Source: an uncultured Flaviramulus sp.
GTDB taxonomy: Bacteria > Bacteroidota > Bacteroidia > Flavobacteriales > Flavobacteriaceae
Reading direction: 5' to 3'
Assembly (NCBI GenBank): GCA_947495125.1
Contig: CANLXL010000004.1
Location: 148,322-212,321, forward strand
Length of the DNA: 64,000 nt
Made by a program: the position numbers and the translations under genes. The notes beneath the pieces are model-generated. The model made no database searches and was not told the DNA's origin. It saw only the letters and a list, made by a program, of their open reading frames with translations. This document shows positions 45,152 to 54,487 of the stretch, one piece after another (the stretch's first letter is position 1; the number at the start of each line of letters is the position of its first letter).

Positions 45152-46327
45152 TTGAAAAATTATCACCAATTATATCGATCAGAGCTTTTAGATGAGGTTA
45201 TTCCTTTTTGGGAGAAGTTTTCAAGAGATGCCGTTCATGGAGGGTACTTTACATGCCTCACCAGGGAAGGGAAAGTATATGATACTGACAAATTTATCTG
45301 GTTGCAAGCGCGGCAAGTATGGACATTTTCCAAGTTATTCAATGCTCTCGAGCAACGATCGCATTGGAAAGAAATGGCAAAGCATGGTATAGATTTTCTT
45401 GAAAAACATGGAAGAGATAGTCAGGGGAATTGGTATTTCTCTTTAGATCAAAAAGGGAATCCATTGGTGCAACCTTACAATATTTTTTCAGACTGCTTTG
45501 CGGCTATGGCATTTGGTGAATATTTTAAAGTCGAGGCGAACGAACGTTACGCCAGAGTAGCAAGGGATACGTTTCAAAATATTTTGTTAAGACAACAAAA
45601 CCCTAAAGGGAAATATAATAAAAAATATCCGGGAACCAGGAGTTTGCAGGATTTTGCTCTGCCTATGATATTGTGTAATCTCGCCTTGGAGTTGGAACAT
45701 ATCATTGGACGAAGTGAGGTAGAGCAATTAACAGATGCTATTGTCCAATTGATTTTGAATAAGTTTTATGATGCTAAAACCGGACTGGTCTACGAGAATA
45801 TTTCTGCTGAAGGCAAATTTGTAGATAGTTTTGAAGGACGACTTTTAAATCCAGGACATGCCATTGAAGCCATGTGGTTTGTAATGAATATCGGTTTACG
45901 AAAACAAGATTATGATTTGGTAAACAGCGCCGAAGCTATAATGTATCAGCAGTTAGAAAAAGGATGGGATGAGACATATGGAGGTATTTTTTATTTTATG
46001 GATGCTAAAGGGTATCCTCCTGAGAAATTGGAATGGGACCAAAAATTGTGGTGGGTACATTTAGAAACTTTGGTAGCATTGGCCAAAACCTATGCCTATA
46101 ACCAAAGCCCAAAAGCCCTGGCCTGGTTTCAAAAAGTTCATGATTATACTTGGAATCATTTTAGAGACCCCATCCACAAAGGTGAGTGGTATGGTTATCT
46201 AAACCGTAAAGGCGAACTTTTACTAAATTTAAAAGGCGGTAAATGGAAAGGATGTTTTCATGTACCCAGGGCATTGTTTGAGGTTTCGGAAGCCTTGAAT
46301 ATTTCGTTTGATACAAGAAATCTATAG
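45152..46327 (+). CDS. N-acylglucosamine 2-epimerase (AGE) family sugar epimerase/isomerase
   Basis: A 391-residue (alpha/alpha)6-barrel enzyme starting at TTG 45152, 6 bp after the DUF4434 stop. Key histidines are visible: His236 in NPGHAIEAMWF, His303 in WWVHLE and His370 in GCFHVPRALFE; the last is very like mammalian renin-binding protein/AGE. Family members interconvert GlcNAc and ManNAc or epimerise other sugars such as cellobiose and mannose. The motifs favour the N-acyl-amino-sugar type, which would suit sialic-acid or ManNAc use, but no NanA aldolase is in the window. Confidence 0.9.
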   Translation: MKNYHQLYRSELLDEVIPFWEKFSRDAVHGGYFTCLTREGKVYDTDKFIWLQARQVWTFSKLFNALEQRSHWKEMAKHGIDFLEKHGRDSQGNWYFSLDQKGNPLVQPYNIFSDCFAAMAFGEYFKVEANERYARVARDTFQNILLRQQNPKGKYNKKYPGTRSLQDFALPMILCNLALELEHIIGRSEVEQLTDAIVQLILNKFYDAKTGLVYENISAEGKFVDSFEGRLLNPGHAIEAMWFVMNIGLRKQDYDLVNSAEAIMYQQLEKGWDETYGGIFYFMDAKGYPPEKLEWDQKLWWVHLETLVALAKTYAYNQSPKALAWFQKVHDYTWNHFRDPIHKGEWYGYLNRKGELLLNLKGGKWKGCFHVPRALFEVSEALNISFDTRNL

Positions 46328-46412
46328 GATTGATATAGTCTAATTTTTTTAGGAAAAAATTAATGAAACCTGTGAGTTATTTTAAAGAGGTATATCCAAA
46401 AACATAAACAGT

Positions 46413-48248
46413 ATGAAAGTATTTATTAAAATTTTGATCTTTAGTATAACGATGGTGTCGGTCTATGGTCAAAAAGAAGTCGATGTTCTTATTGTTGGAG
46501 GAGGGGCGGGAGGAACTTCTGCTGGTCTTCAGGCGTCGCGAATGGGGGCGAGTGTTCAAATTATTGAAAAAACATCATGGCTGGGAGGCATGCTTACTTC
46601 TGCGGGAGTATCGGCTATTGATGGAAATCATAAAATGCCTTCTGGTATTTGGGGAGAGTTTCGTCAAAAATTATATAACCATTACGGCGGGCCGAAGGCC
46701 GTGGCAACCGGATGGGTGAGTCATACACTCTTTGAGCCTTCGGTAGGGGATATTATTTTAAAAGAAATGATAGATGCAACACGTTTGGATGTCGCTTTTG
46801 AAGCGGTATTTGAAAAAGTGATAAGAACCGATGGAAAATGGGTGATTCATTATAAAAAGGAAGGCAGGCCATATAGAACCATAGCATCCATACTGATTGA
46901 TGCTACAGAAACCGGAGAGCTATTACCTCTCGTTGGAGCCAACTATCGCCTGGGGATGGATTCAAAACAGGATACCGGAGAAAAAGAGGCACCCGAAAAA
47001 GCAAATACTATAGTTCAGGATTTGACTTATGTTGCAATTCTTGAAGATGTTGGACAGGCGACTCACCGAAAAGGTTTGGTTAAAAAACCGGAGGATTACG
47101 ATGCCGAGGCTTATGCCTGTGCCTGCCAACGAAAAGGTGGTGCAATGTTTGGTTCGGTTGCAGATTGTGATCAAATGCTTAGCTATGGAAAATTACCCAA
47201 TAAAAAATATATGATAAACTGGCCTAATTGCGGTAATGATTTCTTTGCGAATTGGCCTGAACTTTCGAAATCCGAGCAAGAGAAAGTCTTGAAAAAAGCA
47301 AAGTCTTTTACAAAGGGCTTTGTGTATTACATTCAAAATGAACTCGGGTATAAAAACTTAAGACTGGCTAATGAATTTCCAACCAAAGATAACTTTCCTA
47401 TGATGCCTTATCATCGGGAAGGAAGGCGGGTAGTAGGAAAAACATTTTTGACCGTTGATCATCTGGAACGACCTTACGATTTTAAATTTTATAGAACGGG
47501 AGTCGCGGTTGGGGATTACCCCATTGATCACCACCACGATAAAAATCTGAAGGCTCCAAAAATTGATTTTATAAACATTAAAGTACCTAGCTATTCTATT
47601 CCCATTGGAAGTCTTATTCCGAAAAATGTGGATAACTTTTTGGTGGCTGACAAAAATATTAGTGTATCGAATATTGTTAACGGAACAACACGGCTACAAC
47701 CCGTAGTACTGGGTATAGGACAGGCGGCCGGAACGATAGCCGGGCTTTCTGTTAAGCATGGTATTAATACAGCTCAAGTGTCTGTTAGAAAAGTACAGGA
47801 TGCACTATTGAAAAGTAAGGCCTATTTACTGCCTTTTGTCGATGTGACACCTAATGACAAAGCTTTTGCAGCGATGCAGCGTATCGGTGTTTCCGGAGTG
47901 CTTAAAGGGTATGGTGTGCCCTATAAATGGGCTAACGAAACCTGGTTTTATCCTAAAAGAATTGTGTCTGAGTACGAATTAAAAAATGGATTGTTACCCT
48001 TTTTCCCTGAGCTAGAACTTGTACACGCTTCAGGTCAGAGCGTGACCCCTGCGTTTATCGTTGAGATGATGAATAAGATTAAAAAGAAAATCACTTTAGA
48101 AGCTGTTGAGGACTTATGGCATGCTGAGGGGATTGAAACGCCTTTTTCTTCGTCCGCTCAGCTTGACCGTCGTACTACCTGTATTTTGATTGATAAACTT
48201 CTGAATCCTTTTGGTTTTGACATTGATTTTAACGGAAATCTGAAATAG
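46413..48248 (+). CDS. Secreted FAD-dependent oxidoreductase with SLH-like C-terminus
   Basis: A 611-residue protein with a signal peptide (ends near VYGQ), the FAD-binding GGGAGG motif (29-34) and the LGGMLTSAGVSAIDG stretch of the FAD_oxidored family. The FAD domain runs to about residue 465 with the TTRLQPVVLGIGQAAG end motif. From about residue 475 there is an SLH-like repeat: FVDVTPNDKAFAAMQRIG and GVLKGYG, then FYPKRIVSEYEL. The enzyme may oxidise a sugar hydroxyl or ring outside the cytoplasm before uptake by the symporter of the same cluster (inference). Confidence 0.86.
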   Translation: MKVFIKILIFSITMVSVYGQKEVDVLIVGGGAGGTSAGLQASRMGASVQIIEKTSWLGGMLTSAGVSAIDGNHKMPSGIWGEFRQKLYNHYGGPKAVATGWVSHTLFEPSVGDIILKEMIDATRLDVAFEAVFEKVIRTDGKWVIHYKKEGRPYRTIASILIDATETGELLPLVGANYRLGMDSKQDTGEKEAPEKANTIVQDLTYVAILEDVGQATHRKGLVKKPEDYDAEAYACACQRKGGAMFGSVADCDQMLSYGKLPNKKYMINWPNCGNDFFANWPELSKSEQEKVLKKAKSFTKGFVYYIQNELGYKNLRLANEFPTKDNFPMMPYHREGRRVVGKTFLTVDHLERPYDFKFYRTGVAVGDYPIDHHHDKNLKAPKIDFINIKVPSYSIPIGSLIPKNVDNFLVADKNISVSNIVNGTTRLQPVVLGIGQAAGTIAGLSVKHGINTAQVSVRKVQDALLKSKAYLLPFVDVTPNDKAFAAMQRIGVSGVLKGYGVPYKWANETWFYPKRIVSEYELKNGLLPFFPELELVHASGQSVTPAFIVEMMNKIKKKITLEAVEDLWHAEGIETPFSSSAQLDRRTTCILIDKLLNPFGFDIDFNGNLK

Positions 48249-48274
48249 CTTCTCGTTTTAAAGCATGTTAAGTT

Positions 48275-49453
48275 TTATGCCTTTTTTGTAATTATAACTA
48301 CTTTTTCTTCATCGCGGTTTGTGGTAAAAAATAAATATAAATCACCACCATCACCAATTTTAAACTTTTTACGAATCTGTTGTACGGTTAACGGGAAGTT
48401 TCGGGTTGTCACATTCGCTTTGTTGATGGCTAATTGTTTTATGGTTTTTTTATTGAAAGGCATTACGTTTTCGATGATAAAAGGTCTGCCGGGAAAACTT
48501 AAAAGATCCGTGCTGGTATATAAATGTGAATGTTTATGAAGCTTATAAACATGAAATGCTTTAGAAAGTGATTGAAATCCACCCGCTTTTAAAATAGCAC
48601 TATTGGGCTCATATAAATAGCGGAGGGGAAGCTCATAATTGGATTCAGATTTTTTTTCTTCATCTAATAAAAATGTAAAAACATCTTGAGATTCTTTCCT
48701 AATGTCTATAGTCTCTACGTTAACCGAACCTTCATAGTGTTTCTCCAATATCCAAAGTAACTCTTTTACCTCATTGTTAACGGCGACCACATGAATGGTT
48801 TTTACATAGTTTAATTCATTAATACCAACAGAAAAATCAAGTAAGGGCGATGTTTTAATCATCACATTATTTGAATGCTCAAAAAGCGCAGCTAAATGCT
48901 CAGGGATATTGGGAAGACAATCCTTTAAAAAGAAGACTTTTCCTTTGCTTTCGTGTCGTCGAGAAGGATCGATATAGATCCAATCGAAATCCTGACCAGA
49001 TGTCTTTAAATGGGCTATACCATCAGTATTTAGGGTTTCAACGTGTTCAATACCGAATTGTGTAAAATTATGTTTAACAATTTCTGAAAGGGATGGATTA
49101 ATTTCGCAATGCGTAACTGTTTTAAAGTGTTTGGAAAAATATAGGCAATCTACTCCAAACCCGCCGGTTAAATCTATGATGCGCTTTCCTCTAATCAATG
49201 AGGCCTTGTATTGTGCTGTGGTTTCAGAAGAGGTCTGCTCAATATTTAGCTTGTTGGGGTAGTATATATTTTTAGTATTGAACCATGTTGGAAGTTTCTT
49301 TTCACAACGTTTTTTAGCTTCAATCTGAGCTATAAGTTCTTTCGTTTCTATAACTTCAAAAGATGTCCCTTTTAATAAAAGTTGTGGCAAGTTCGAGTTT
49401 AAATTATTATTTATAAACTCTTGTGAATCATTATTTAATATATGCTTATTCAA
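48275..49453 (-). CDS. Class I SAM-dependent methyltransferase with THUMP-like C-terminal domain
   Basis: A 392-residue protein: helical N-terminal part, Rossmann methyltransferase core with DLTGGFGVDCLYFS (SAM-binding) and IYIDPSRRHESKG (catalytic loop), and a C-terminal THUMP-like domain ending near KIGDGGDLYLFFT. It likely modifies tRNA or a similar RNA; the exact base is unknown. It converges with the FAD oxidoreductase gene and lies 7 bp downstream of the AI-2E-type transporter gene on the same strand. Confidence 0.88.
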   Translation of the reverse strand: MNKHILNNDSQEFINNNLNSNLPQLLLKGTSFEVIETKELIAQIEAKKRCEKKLPTWFNTKNIYYPNKLNIEQTSSETTAQYKASLIRGKRIIDLTGGFGVDCLYFSKHFKTVTHCEINPSLSEIVKHNFTQFGIEHVETLNTDGIAHLKTSGQDFDWIYIDPSRRHESKGKVFFLKDCLPNIPEHLAALFEHSNNVMIKTSPLLDFSVGINELNYVKTIHVVAVNNEVKELLWILEKHYEGSVNVETIDIRKESQDVFTFLLDEEKKSESNYELPLRYLYEPNSAILKAGGFQSLSKAFHVYKLHKHSHLYTSTDLLSFPGRPFIIENVMPFNKKTIKQLAINKANVTTRNFPLTVQQIRKKFKIGDGGDLYLFFTTNRDEEKVVIITKKA

Positions 49454-49460
49454 ATGATTA

Positions 49461-50549
49461 CTATAAGCCTTTAGTTAGCTTTTTAACAATCTTATTTTCA
49501 GATAAAAATGCTTTTAAAATAACCTTAATAGCCGTATAAGCCGGTACTGCGATTATTAGACCGATAACCCCAAATAAAATTCCTGTGGTAAGAATCACTA
49601 AGAATATTTCCAGCGGATGCGATTTTACACTTTTAGAAAATATAATGGGTTGACTGCCAAAATTATCAATGAGCTGCCCGATCATAAAAACAATAAAAAC
49701 CCAAAACGTTTTTGGTAATATAACCTCACTAAAGCTTTCACCAAGGTTACTCGTCATGGTAAGCGTGAGCATTAAAAAAGCACCAACCAAAGGTCCTACA
49801 TAAGGGATTAGGTTAAGCAAAGCACACAAAAAGGCAATAACTACAGCATTTTCTACATCGATAATTAATAAGCCAATAGTATAAATAATAAACAAAATCA
49901 AAATTTGAAAGATAAGACCAACAAAATACCTGGAAAGCAAATCCTTTATTTTTGTCGTGGATGTTTTCCACCGTGACTCTTTGTTGTCCGGTATAAACGT
50001 TAGAATGCCATTCTCAAATAACCTGCTGTCCTTCAAAAAGAAAAATGAAATAAATAATACTGAAAACAAACCAATACTGAAACTACCCAAACCACTAACC
50101 ACCGAGTTTAGAAAGTTTGGTATAACGGAATAATCAATTTTAGACAAGAGGTGAGATTCTTTAAAGGATTGTTCTATTTCATATTGACTCAGACTGAAAT
50201 AGTCAATAATTTCTTTGTATAAGACCTCGATGTTGCTTTGTAATTCATCAATATTTAAAAGAGATAAATTCTGACCTTGTTTAATGATTAAAGGAATGAA
50301 TAATCCAACTAGCCCAATAAAAAGCCCTAAAAGAAGGATTATAGTAACAATAACGGCAATTGTATTTTTAAATTTTAATCGGTTTTCTAAAAATAAAACT
50401 ATGGGACGTCCAATTAGAGAAATAACTGCGGCGATAGCAACGTAGCCAATAACAGACTGGATTTTATACAGAAAAAATAATAATAAACCAATACCACAGA
50501 TGATGGCGATTGCTTTTAATATACCGTTTGATATGGTGTTCGAGTTCAT
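49461..50549 (-). CDS. AI-2E family (PerM/YdiK-like) membrane protein
   Basis: A 362-residue inner-membrane protein with about eight helices. Family marks are IAAVISLIGRPIVLFLENR, SFFFLKDSRLFENGIL, and ALLNLIPYVGPLVGAFLM followed by the conserved C-terminal VPAYTAIKVIL. Members are proposed transporters or permeases (autoinducer-2 export, sodium/proton exchange), and no substrate is clear here. It is likely co-transcribed with the methyltransferase downstream. Confidence 0.92.
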   Translation of the reverse strand: MNSNTISNGILKAIAIICGIGLLLFFLYKIQSVIGYVAIAAVISLIGRPIVLFLENRLKFKNTIAVIVTIILLLGLFIGLVGLFIPLIIKQGQNLSLLNIDELQSNIEVLYKEIIDYFSLSQYEIEQSFKESHLLSKIDYSVIPNFLNSVVSGLGSFSIGLFSVLFISFFFLKDSRLFENGILTFIPDNKESRWKTSTTKIKDLLSRYFVGLIFQILILFIIYTIGLLIIDVENAVVIAFLCALLNLIPYVGPLVGAFLMLTLTMTSNLGESFSEVILPKTFWVFIVFMIGQLIDNFGSQPIIFSKSVKSHPLEIFLVILTTGILFGVIGLIIAVPAYTAIKVILKAFLSENKIVKKLTKGL

Positions 50550-50612
50550 GTAGTAAATATAATATTATTTGTTGTGATTCTAAATATACTGAAGGCATCT
50601 CATACCTGTCAA

Positions 50613-51122
50613 CTAAAGATTTTTTAAAAGTTGTTTGGTTATTTCATATAACGCGATATTGGTAGCTTGTACTACATTCATACTACTGTTGTGCCCGAAC
50701 ATATCGATGTGTATCGTAGCATCTGAGAGTTTTAGAATATGATCTGAAACCCCGAAATTCTCATCACCAATAACAAGCACTACAGGTTTTTCGGCTGAAA
50801 ATTTGAAGGTATGAATGGAGGTACTTGAATCGGTTATTTCAAGCGTAATAATTTGGAATCCCTTTTCTTTTAAACTTTTAACTACAACTGAAGCTGAATC
50901 TGAAACTTCATATAGCACTGTTTTTTCGGTTGCTCGCGATGTTTTGGTCATTTTTCGTCCCAGCGGAATATGTTGACCGCAAAGTATGAGTTTTTCAATA
51001 CCAAAAGCATCTGCTATTCTAAATAAACTACCAATATTTGGAGCATTAGTCACATTATCACAGACCAGTGTGACGGGAAACGTCCGTTTTGTGAAGGTGG
51101 TATTGTAGTGGGTGAGTTGCAA
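50613..51122 (-). CDS. TrmH/SpoU family RNA methyltransferase
   Basis: A 169-residue SPOUT enzyme. Motif 1 NAPNIGSLFRIADAFG, motif 2 VLVIGDENFGVSD and motif 3 HNSSMNVVQATNIALYE are complete. It should 2'-O-methylate a ribose in tRNA (TrmH/TrmL-like). It is a different paralogue from the one at 41750. It stands apart from neighbours by about 65 bp on each side. Confidence 0.93.
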   Translation of the reverse strand: MQLTHYNTTFTKRTFPVTLVCDNVTNAPNIGSLFRIADAFGIEKLILCGQHIPLGRKMTKTSRATEKTVLYEVSDSASVVVKSLKEKGFQIITLEITDSSTSIHTFKFSAEKPVVLVIGDENFGVSDHILKLSDATIHIDMFGHNSSMNVVQATNIALYEITKQLLKNL

Positions 51123-51191
51123 GAAAGGTTATTTGTTTATAGGTTTAACTGTTTATTTGTTTTGCTTCGAATGCAATGCTTCTCTCAATTA

Positions 51192-51398
51192 TTAATTGTG
51201 GAAGGGTAAGCCGCATTTGTAACTAATATGAACTGATGTTCCAAAGCAGCAAATTATTCCTTTGGGACATTTGTCAAAATGAAAATTGGAAAAACCAATA
51301 GTATAGGTATGACTATTAATCTCTGGCATTGATTGAAAAGCAAAGAACAAAACGATTGCTATGGCTATAACCTTATGATATAAATTAAGTTTTTTCAT
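51192..51398 (-). CDS. Small secreted cysteine-containing protein, unknown
   Basis: A 68-residue reading frame with a clear signal peptide or anchor (residues about 8-25) and four cysteines (44, 50, 51, 62) in the short remainder, arranged as CPKGIICC then C. It reads like a real small secreted or membrane peptide, but I do not recognise a family. It lies between a TrmH gene and a zinc-ribbon protein gene on the same strand. Confidence 0.5.
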   Translation of the reverse strand: MKKLNLYHKVIAIAIVLFFAFQSMPEINSHTYTIGFSNFHFDKCPKGIICCFGTSVHISYKCGLPFHN

Positions 51399-51444
51399 TT
51401 ATCGAATGTAATATCCATATAAAAACCGTGTAAAAATCCGTAAA

Positions 51445-51783
51445 TCAATCTCTTATCAATATTTTGTTGAATGCACTAGCTTTTTTGTTTTCATTTACCC
51501 AAATCGCAATAGGTATAGTACTAGTTAATGTAGAAATAAAACCAAAATCCCAAAGAAATAATGTTAGTATTCCTGCCAAAATTACCCCACCAATAATTAT
51601 CGTGTAATTGGGTTCAGCCCTCAGTCTATTTATATGTTTTTTTGTGTGATTCCCACAATGCTTACATCTCTGATTTATTTCTTTTCCAATCTCCATTTTT
51701 AAATCAAACCGATTATTTGATTTTACTTTCATTGAATTTAACTTTCCACATGATTTAGAGCTACAGTAATAATGTAATTTCAT
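51445..51783 (-). CDS. Small zinc-ribbon membrane protein, unknown
   Basis: A 112-residue protein with a zinc-ribbon-like N-terminus (C7-x4-C12 and C40-x2-C43) and one or two membrane helices near residues 60-95, ending in a short charged tail. No catalytic motif. The topology, with a metal-binding head on a membrane stem, is seen in many small uncharacterised Bacteroidota proteins. The gene starts 6 bp after the DUF4159 gene stop, so it is probably in the rsmE-DUF4159 operon. Confidence 0.65.
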   Translation of the reverse strand: MKLHYYCSSKSCGKLNSMKVKSNNRFDLKMEIGKEINQRCKHCGNHTKKHINRLRAEPNYTIIIGGVILAGILTLFLWDFGFISTLTSTIPIAIWVNENKKASAFNKILIRD

Positions 51784-51789
51784 ATAATT

Positions 51790-52431
51790 TTAATTTTCAA
51801 AGGCATATTTAATAATATTAGCACCCATCTTCAGAGCTTTTTCTCTTACATCAGGAGGGTCATTATGTATTGTGGGATCTTCCCAACCATCACCTAAATC
51901 ACTTTCATAAGTAAATAATAATACTAGTCGATCTTCATAAAAAATGCCAAAAGCCTGCGGTCGTTTACCATCATGTTCATGAATTTTTGGTAGTCCTTTT
52001 GGAAAGGAATAGGCACTGTTAAATATGTCATGACTTACCGGAAGCTCTACCAGATCGCTATTAGGAAAAACCTTTTTTAATTCCTTTGTAATATAGGGTT
52101 GCATACCGTAATTATCATCAATATGCAAAAATCCCCCCGAGGCTAAATAGTTATTAAGATTTTCTGCATCAGCATCACTAAAAAAGACATTACCGTGGCC
52201 TGTCATGTGTAGCAAAGGAAATTGAAAAATATCAGTACTGCCCACTTCAACGGTTTGTGGTTTTGGGTTTATTTTGGTGTTTAAATTTGCATTACAAAAC
52301 GTGATTAAGTTCGGTAATGCTGTTGGATTTCCGTACCAATCTCCACCGCCTTTGTATTTTAAAATGGCCAGATCCTGAGAAAAGGAGATAAAAGATAAAA
52401 GACAAAAGAATAAAGAGGAGGCTAACTTCAT
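51790..52431 (-). CDS. DUF4159 domain-containing secreted protein
   Basis: A 213-residue protein with a signal peptide (ends near ISFSQ). The DUF4159 pattern is visible: GGGDWYGNPTALPNL, LLHMTGHGNVFFSD, ASGGFLHIDDNYG and VSHDIFNSAY. The fold resembles glutamine-amidotransferase-like domains but without an obvious catalytic Cys. The gene follows rsmE by 6 bp, a common flavobacterial pairing whose logic is unknown. Confidence 0.9.
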   Translation of the reverse strand: MKLASSLFFCLLSFISFSQDLAILKYKGGGDWYGNPTALPNLITFCNANLNTKINPKPQTVEVGSTDIFQFPLLHMTGHGNVFFSDADAENLNNYLASGGFLHIDDNYGMQPYITKELKKVFPNSDLVELPVSHDIFNSAYSFPKGLPKIHEHDGKRPQAFGIFYEDRLVLLFTYESDLGDGWEDPTIHNDPPDVREKALKMGANIIKYAFEN

Positions 52432-52437
52432 TTTATA

Positions 52438-53142
52438 TTATTCGTTTATAAATGCTACAGAGTGACAGGCTACAATGGCTGCCGTTTCGGTTCGTAATCT
52501 GGTTTCACCCAAAGTTACAGGTTTAAATCCATTTTTAAGGGCTTGTGCGATTTCTTTAACAGAAAAATCACCTTCCGGTCCAATTAAAATCGTGACATCT
52601 TTTTGAGGCTGTAGCTCTTGCTTTAAGGATTGCTTATCGGTTTCTTCGCAATGGGCAATATATAAGGTGCCGTTAAAATCTTGTTTCATAAAACTTTTAA
52701 AAGACATGGCTTCATTGAGCTCTGGTAAGTAGCAGTTTAAAGACTGTTTCATGGCCGACTGCAGGACCCTTTCGAAACGTTCTGCCTTAACAATCTTTCG
52801 TTCGCTATGCTCACATATAATGGGTGTAATGCTATCAATACCAATCTCTGTTGCTTTTTCTAAAAACCATTCATAACGATCGTTCATTTTTGTTGGGGCC
52901 ACCGCCAAGTGCAGACTATACTTCCGTTTTGGTTGCAGTACCTTAGACATTATTTGTGCTGAACATTTTTTAATATCCGGCACAGAGATTTCGGCAGTAA
53001 ACAGCCAACCTTTTCCATTGGTAATATGTAAAGTGTCTCCAATGGATTTCCTTAAAACTTTTACAATATGTTTGCTTTCTTCCTTACTGAAAGAGAATTC
53101 CGTGGTGTTTTCTGAGATATCTGGATTGTAAAAGAGTTGCAT
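52438..53142 (-). CDS. rsmE: 16S rRNA (uracil-1498-N3)-methyltransferase
   Basis: A 234-residue RsmE with an N-terminal PUA-like domain (EESKHIVKVLRKSIGD and LHITNGKG) and a C-terminal SPOUT domain with ILIGPEGDFSVKE and TLGETRLRTETAAI. It methylates U1498 in the ribosomal decoding region using SAM. The length is normal. It leads a same-strand unit with DUF4159 and the zinc-ribbon protein, 81 bp after tsaD. Confidence 0.96.
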   Translation of the reverse strand: MQLFYNPDISENTTEFSFSKEESKHIVKVLRKSIGDTLHITNGKGWLFTAEISVPDIKKCSAQIMSKVLQPKRKYSLHLAVAPTKMNDRYEWFLEKATEIGIDSITPIICEHSERKIVKAERFERVLQSAMKQSLNCYLPELNEAMSFKSFMKQDFNGTLYIAHCEETDKQSLKQELQPQKDVTILIGPEGDFSVKEIAQALKNGFKPVTLGETRLRTETAAIVACHSVAFINE

Positions 53143-53223
53143 TAAACGAAGATATAAAGATTTACGAGTTTTGATTAATGAATAACGATTTTTGAACTGG
53201 TTAAAAAAAATGAATACTATCTG

Positions 53224-54246
53224 TTATATCTTCAACCGAGCCGAAGCCATAACATCCTGTTTGGCAAAATCCCCTTCTAAAAATTTCAAATAGCCTACAA
53301 TGGCAATCATTGCGGCATTATCGGTAGTAAATTCAAATTTGGGCACATAAGTGGTCCATCCAAATTTTTGTTCACCATCTTTTAGCGACTTTCTTATTCC
53401 GGAATTAGCGGAAACACCACCGCCAATGGCAATATGTTTAATGCCGGTTTGTTGAGATGCCTTTTTTATTTTGTCGATCAAAATACTTACAATAGTATAT
53501 TGAATAGAGGCACAGATATCGTTTAGGTTTTCCTTAATAAAATTAGGATTTGCTTTCACCTCCCGTTGCACAAAATATAGAATCCCGGTTTTTAATCCTG
53601 AAAAACTAAAATTCAAACCATCCACTTTTGGTTTGGTAAATTGAAATGCCTTGGGGTTTCCTAACTGGGCGCGCTTATCGATTTCAGGGCCGGCCGGGTA
53701 CCCTAAACCGAGAATTTTTCCGCTTTTATCGTAAGCTTCACCCACGGCATCATCAATCGTTTCACCAATCACCTCCATGTCAAAATGATGCTTGACGTTT
53801 ACAATTTGGGTATGTCCACCGGAAATAGTCATCGCCAAAAAAGGAAACGGAGGTTTGTTAAAACCTTCTTCATCAATAAAATGCGCTAAGATGTGTGCTT
53901 GCATGTGGTTAACATCAATTAGAGGAATGCCCAACCCGTAAGCCAATGATTTTGCAAAAGAAGTCCCTACCAAAAGTGACCCCATGAGACCGGGCCCCCG
54001 GGTAAAGGCTATGGCATTAAGCTGATCTTTAGTGATATTAGCCTGTACAAGAGCTTGGTGGACTACAGGAACTATATTTTGCTGGTGGGCTCTTGACGCT
54101 AATTCCGGAACCACCCCGCCATAAGCTTCGTGTATTTTTTGATTGGCAACAACATTGCTTAAAATTTTACCGTTGTGTATTACAGAAGCCGCCGTATCGT
54201 CGCATGAAGACTCAATTCCGAGAATGAAAATATTTTGTGAGGACAT
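53224..54246 (-). CDS. tsaD: tRNA threonylcarbamoyladenosine transferase TsaD
   Basis: A 340-residue ASKHA-fold enzyme. GIESSCDDTA at the N-terminus, the iron-binding H-x3-H in HMQAHILAHF, TISGGHTQ and the C-terminal GGVSANSGIR and FTTDNAAMIA motifs are all present. With TsaB, TsaC and TsaE it makes the t6A37 base in tRNAs that read ANN codons. It is divergent from tamB, a conserved flavobacterial arrangement, with a 241-bp gap. Confidence 0.97.
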   Translation of the reverse strand: MSSQNIFILGIESSCDDTAASVIHNGKILSNVVANQKIHEAYGGVVPELASRAHQQNIVPVVHQALVQANITKDQLNAIAFTRGPGLMGSLLVGTSFAKSLAYGLGIPLIDVNHMQAHILAHFIDEEGFNKPPFPFLAMTISGGHTQIVNVKHHFDMEVIGETIDDAVGEAYDKSGKILGLGYPAGPEIDKRAQLGNPKAFQFTKPKVDGLNFSFSGLKTGILYFVQREVKANPNFIKENLNDICASIQYTIVSILIDKIKKASQQTGIKHIAIGGGVSANSGIRKSLKDGEQKFGWTTYVPKFEFTTDNAAMIAIVGYLKFLEGDFAKQDVMASARLKI

Positions 54247-54487
54247 TAATAAAAATTAGGCACAATAATTGTTAATTTTGAAAACGCATAAAACATCTGT
54301 AGCCATATGTTTTTTCGTATTTACAAAACTACTCATTTATTTTTGTTAGCAAATATAAAAATAGTTCAGGTAGTTTGCCTTAGGTAATATTTTATAACAA
54401 ACAATAGCTAAGGATATGTAGTTTATTCTTAATAAAATTATAACTTTAACACGTATCAAAAAAGTTTTAAAAATAGCATCAAAAATA

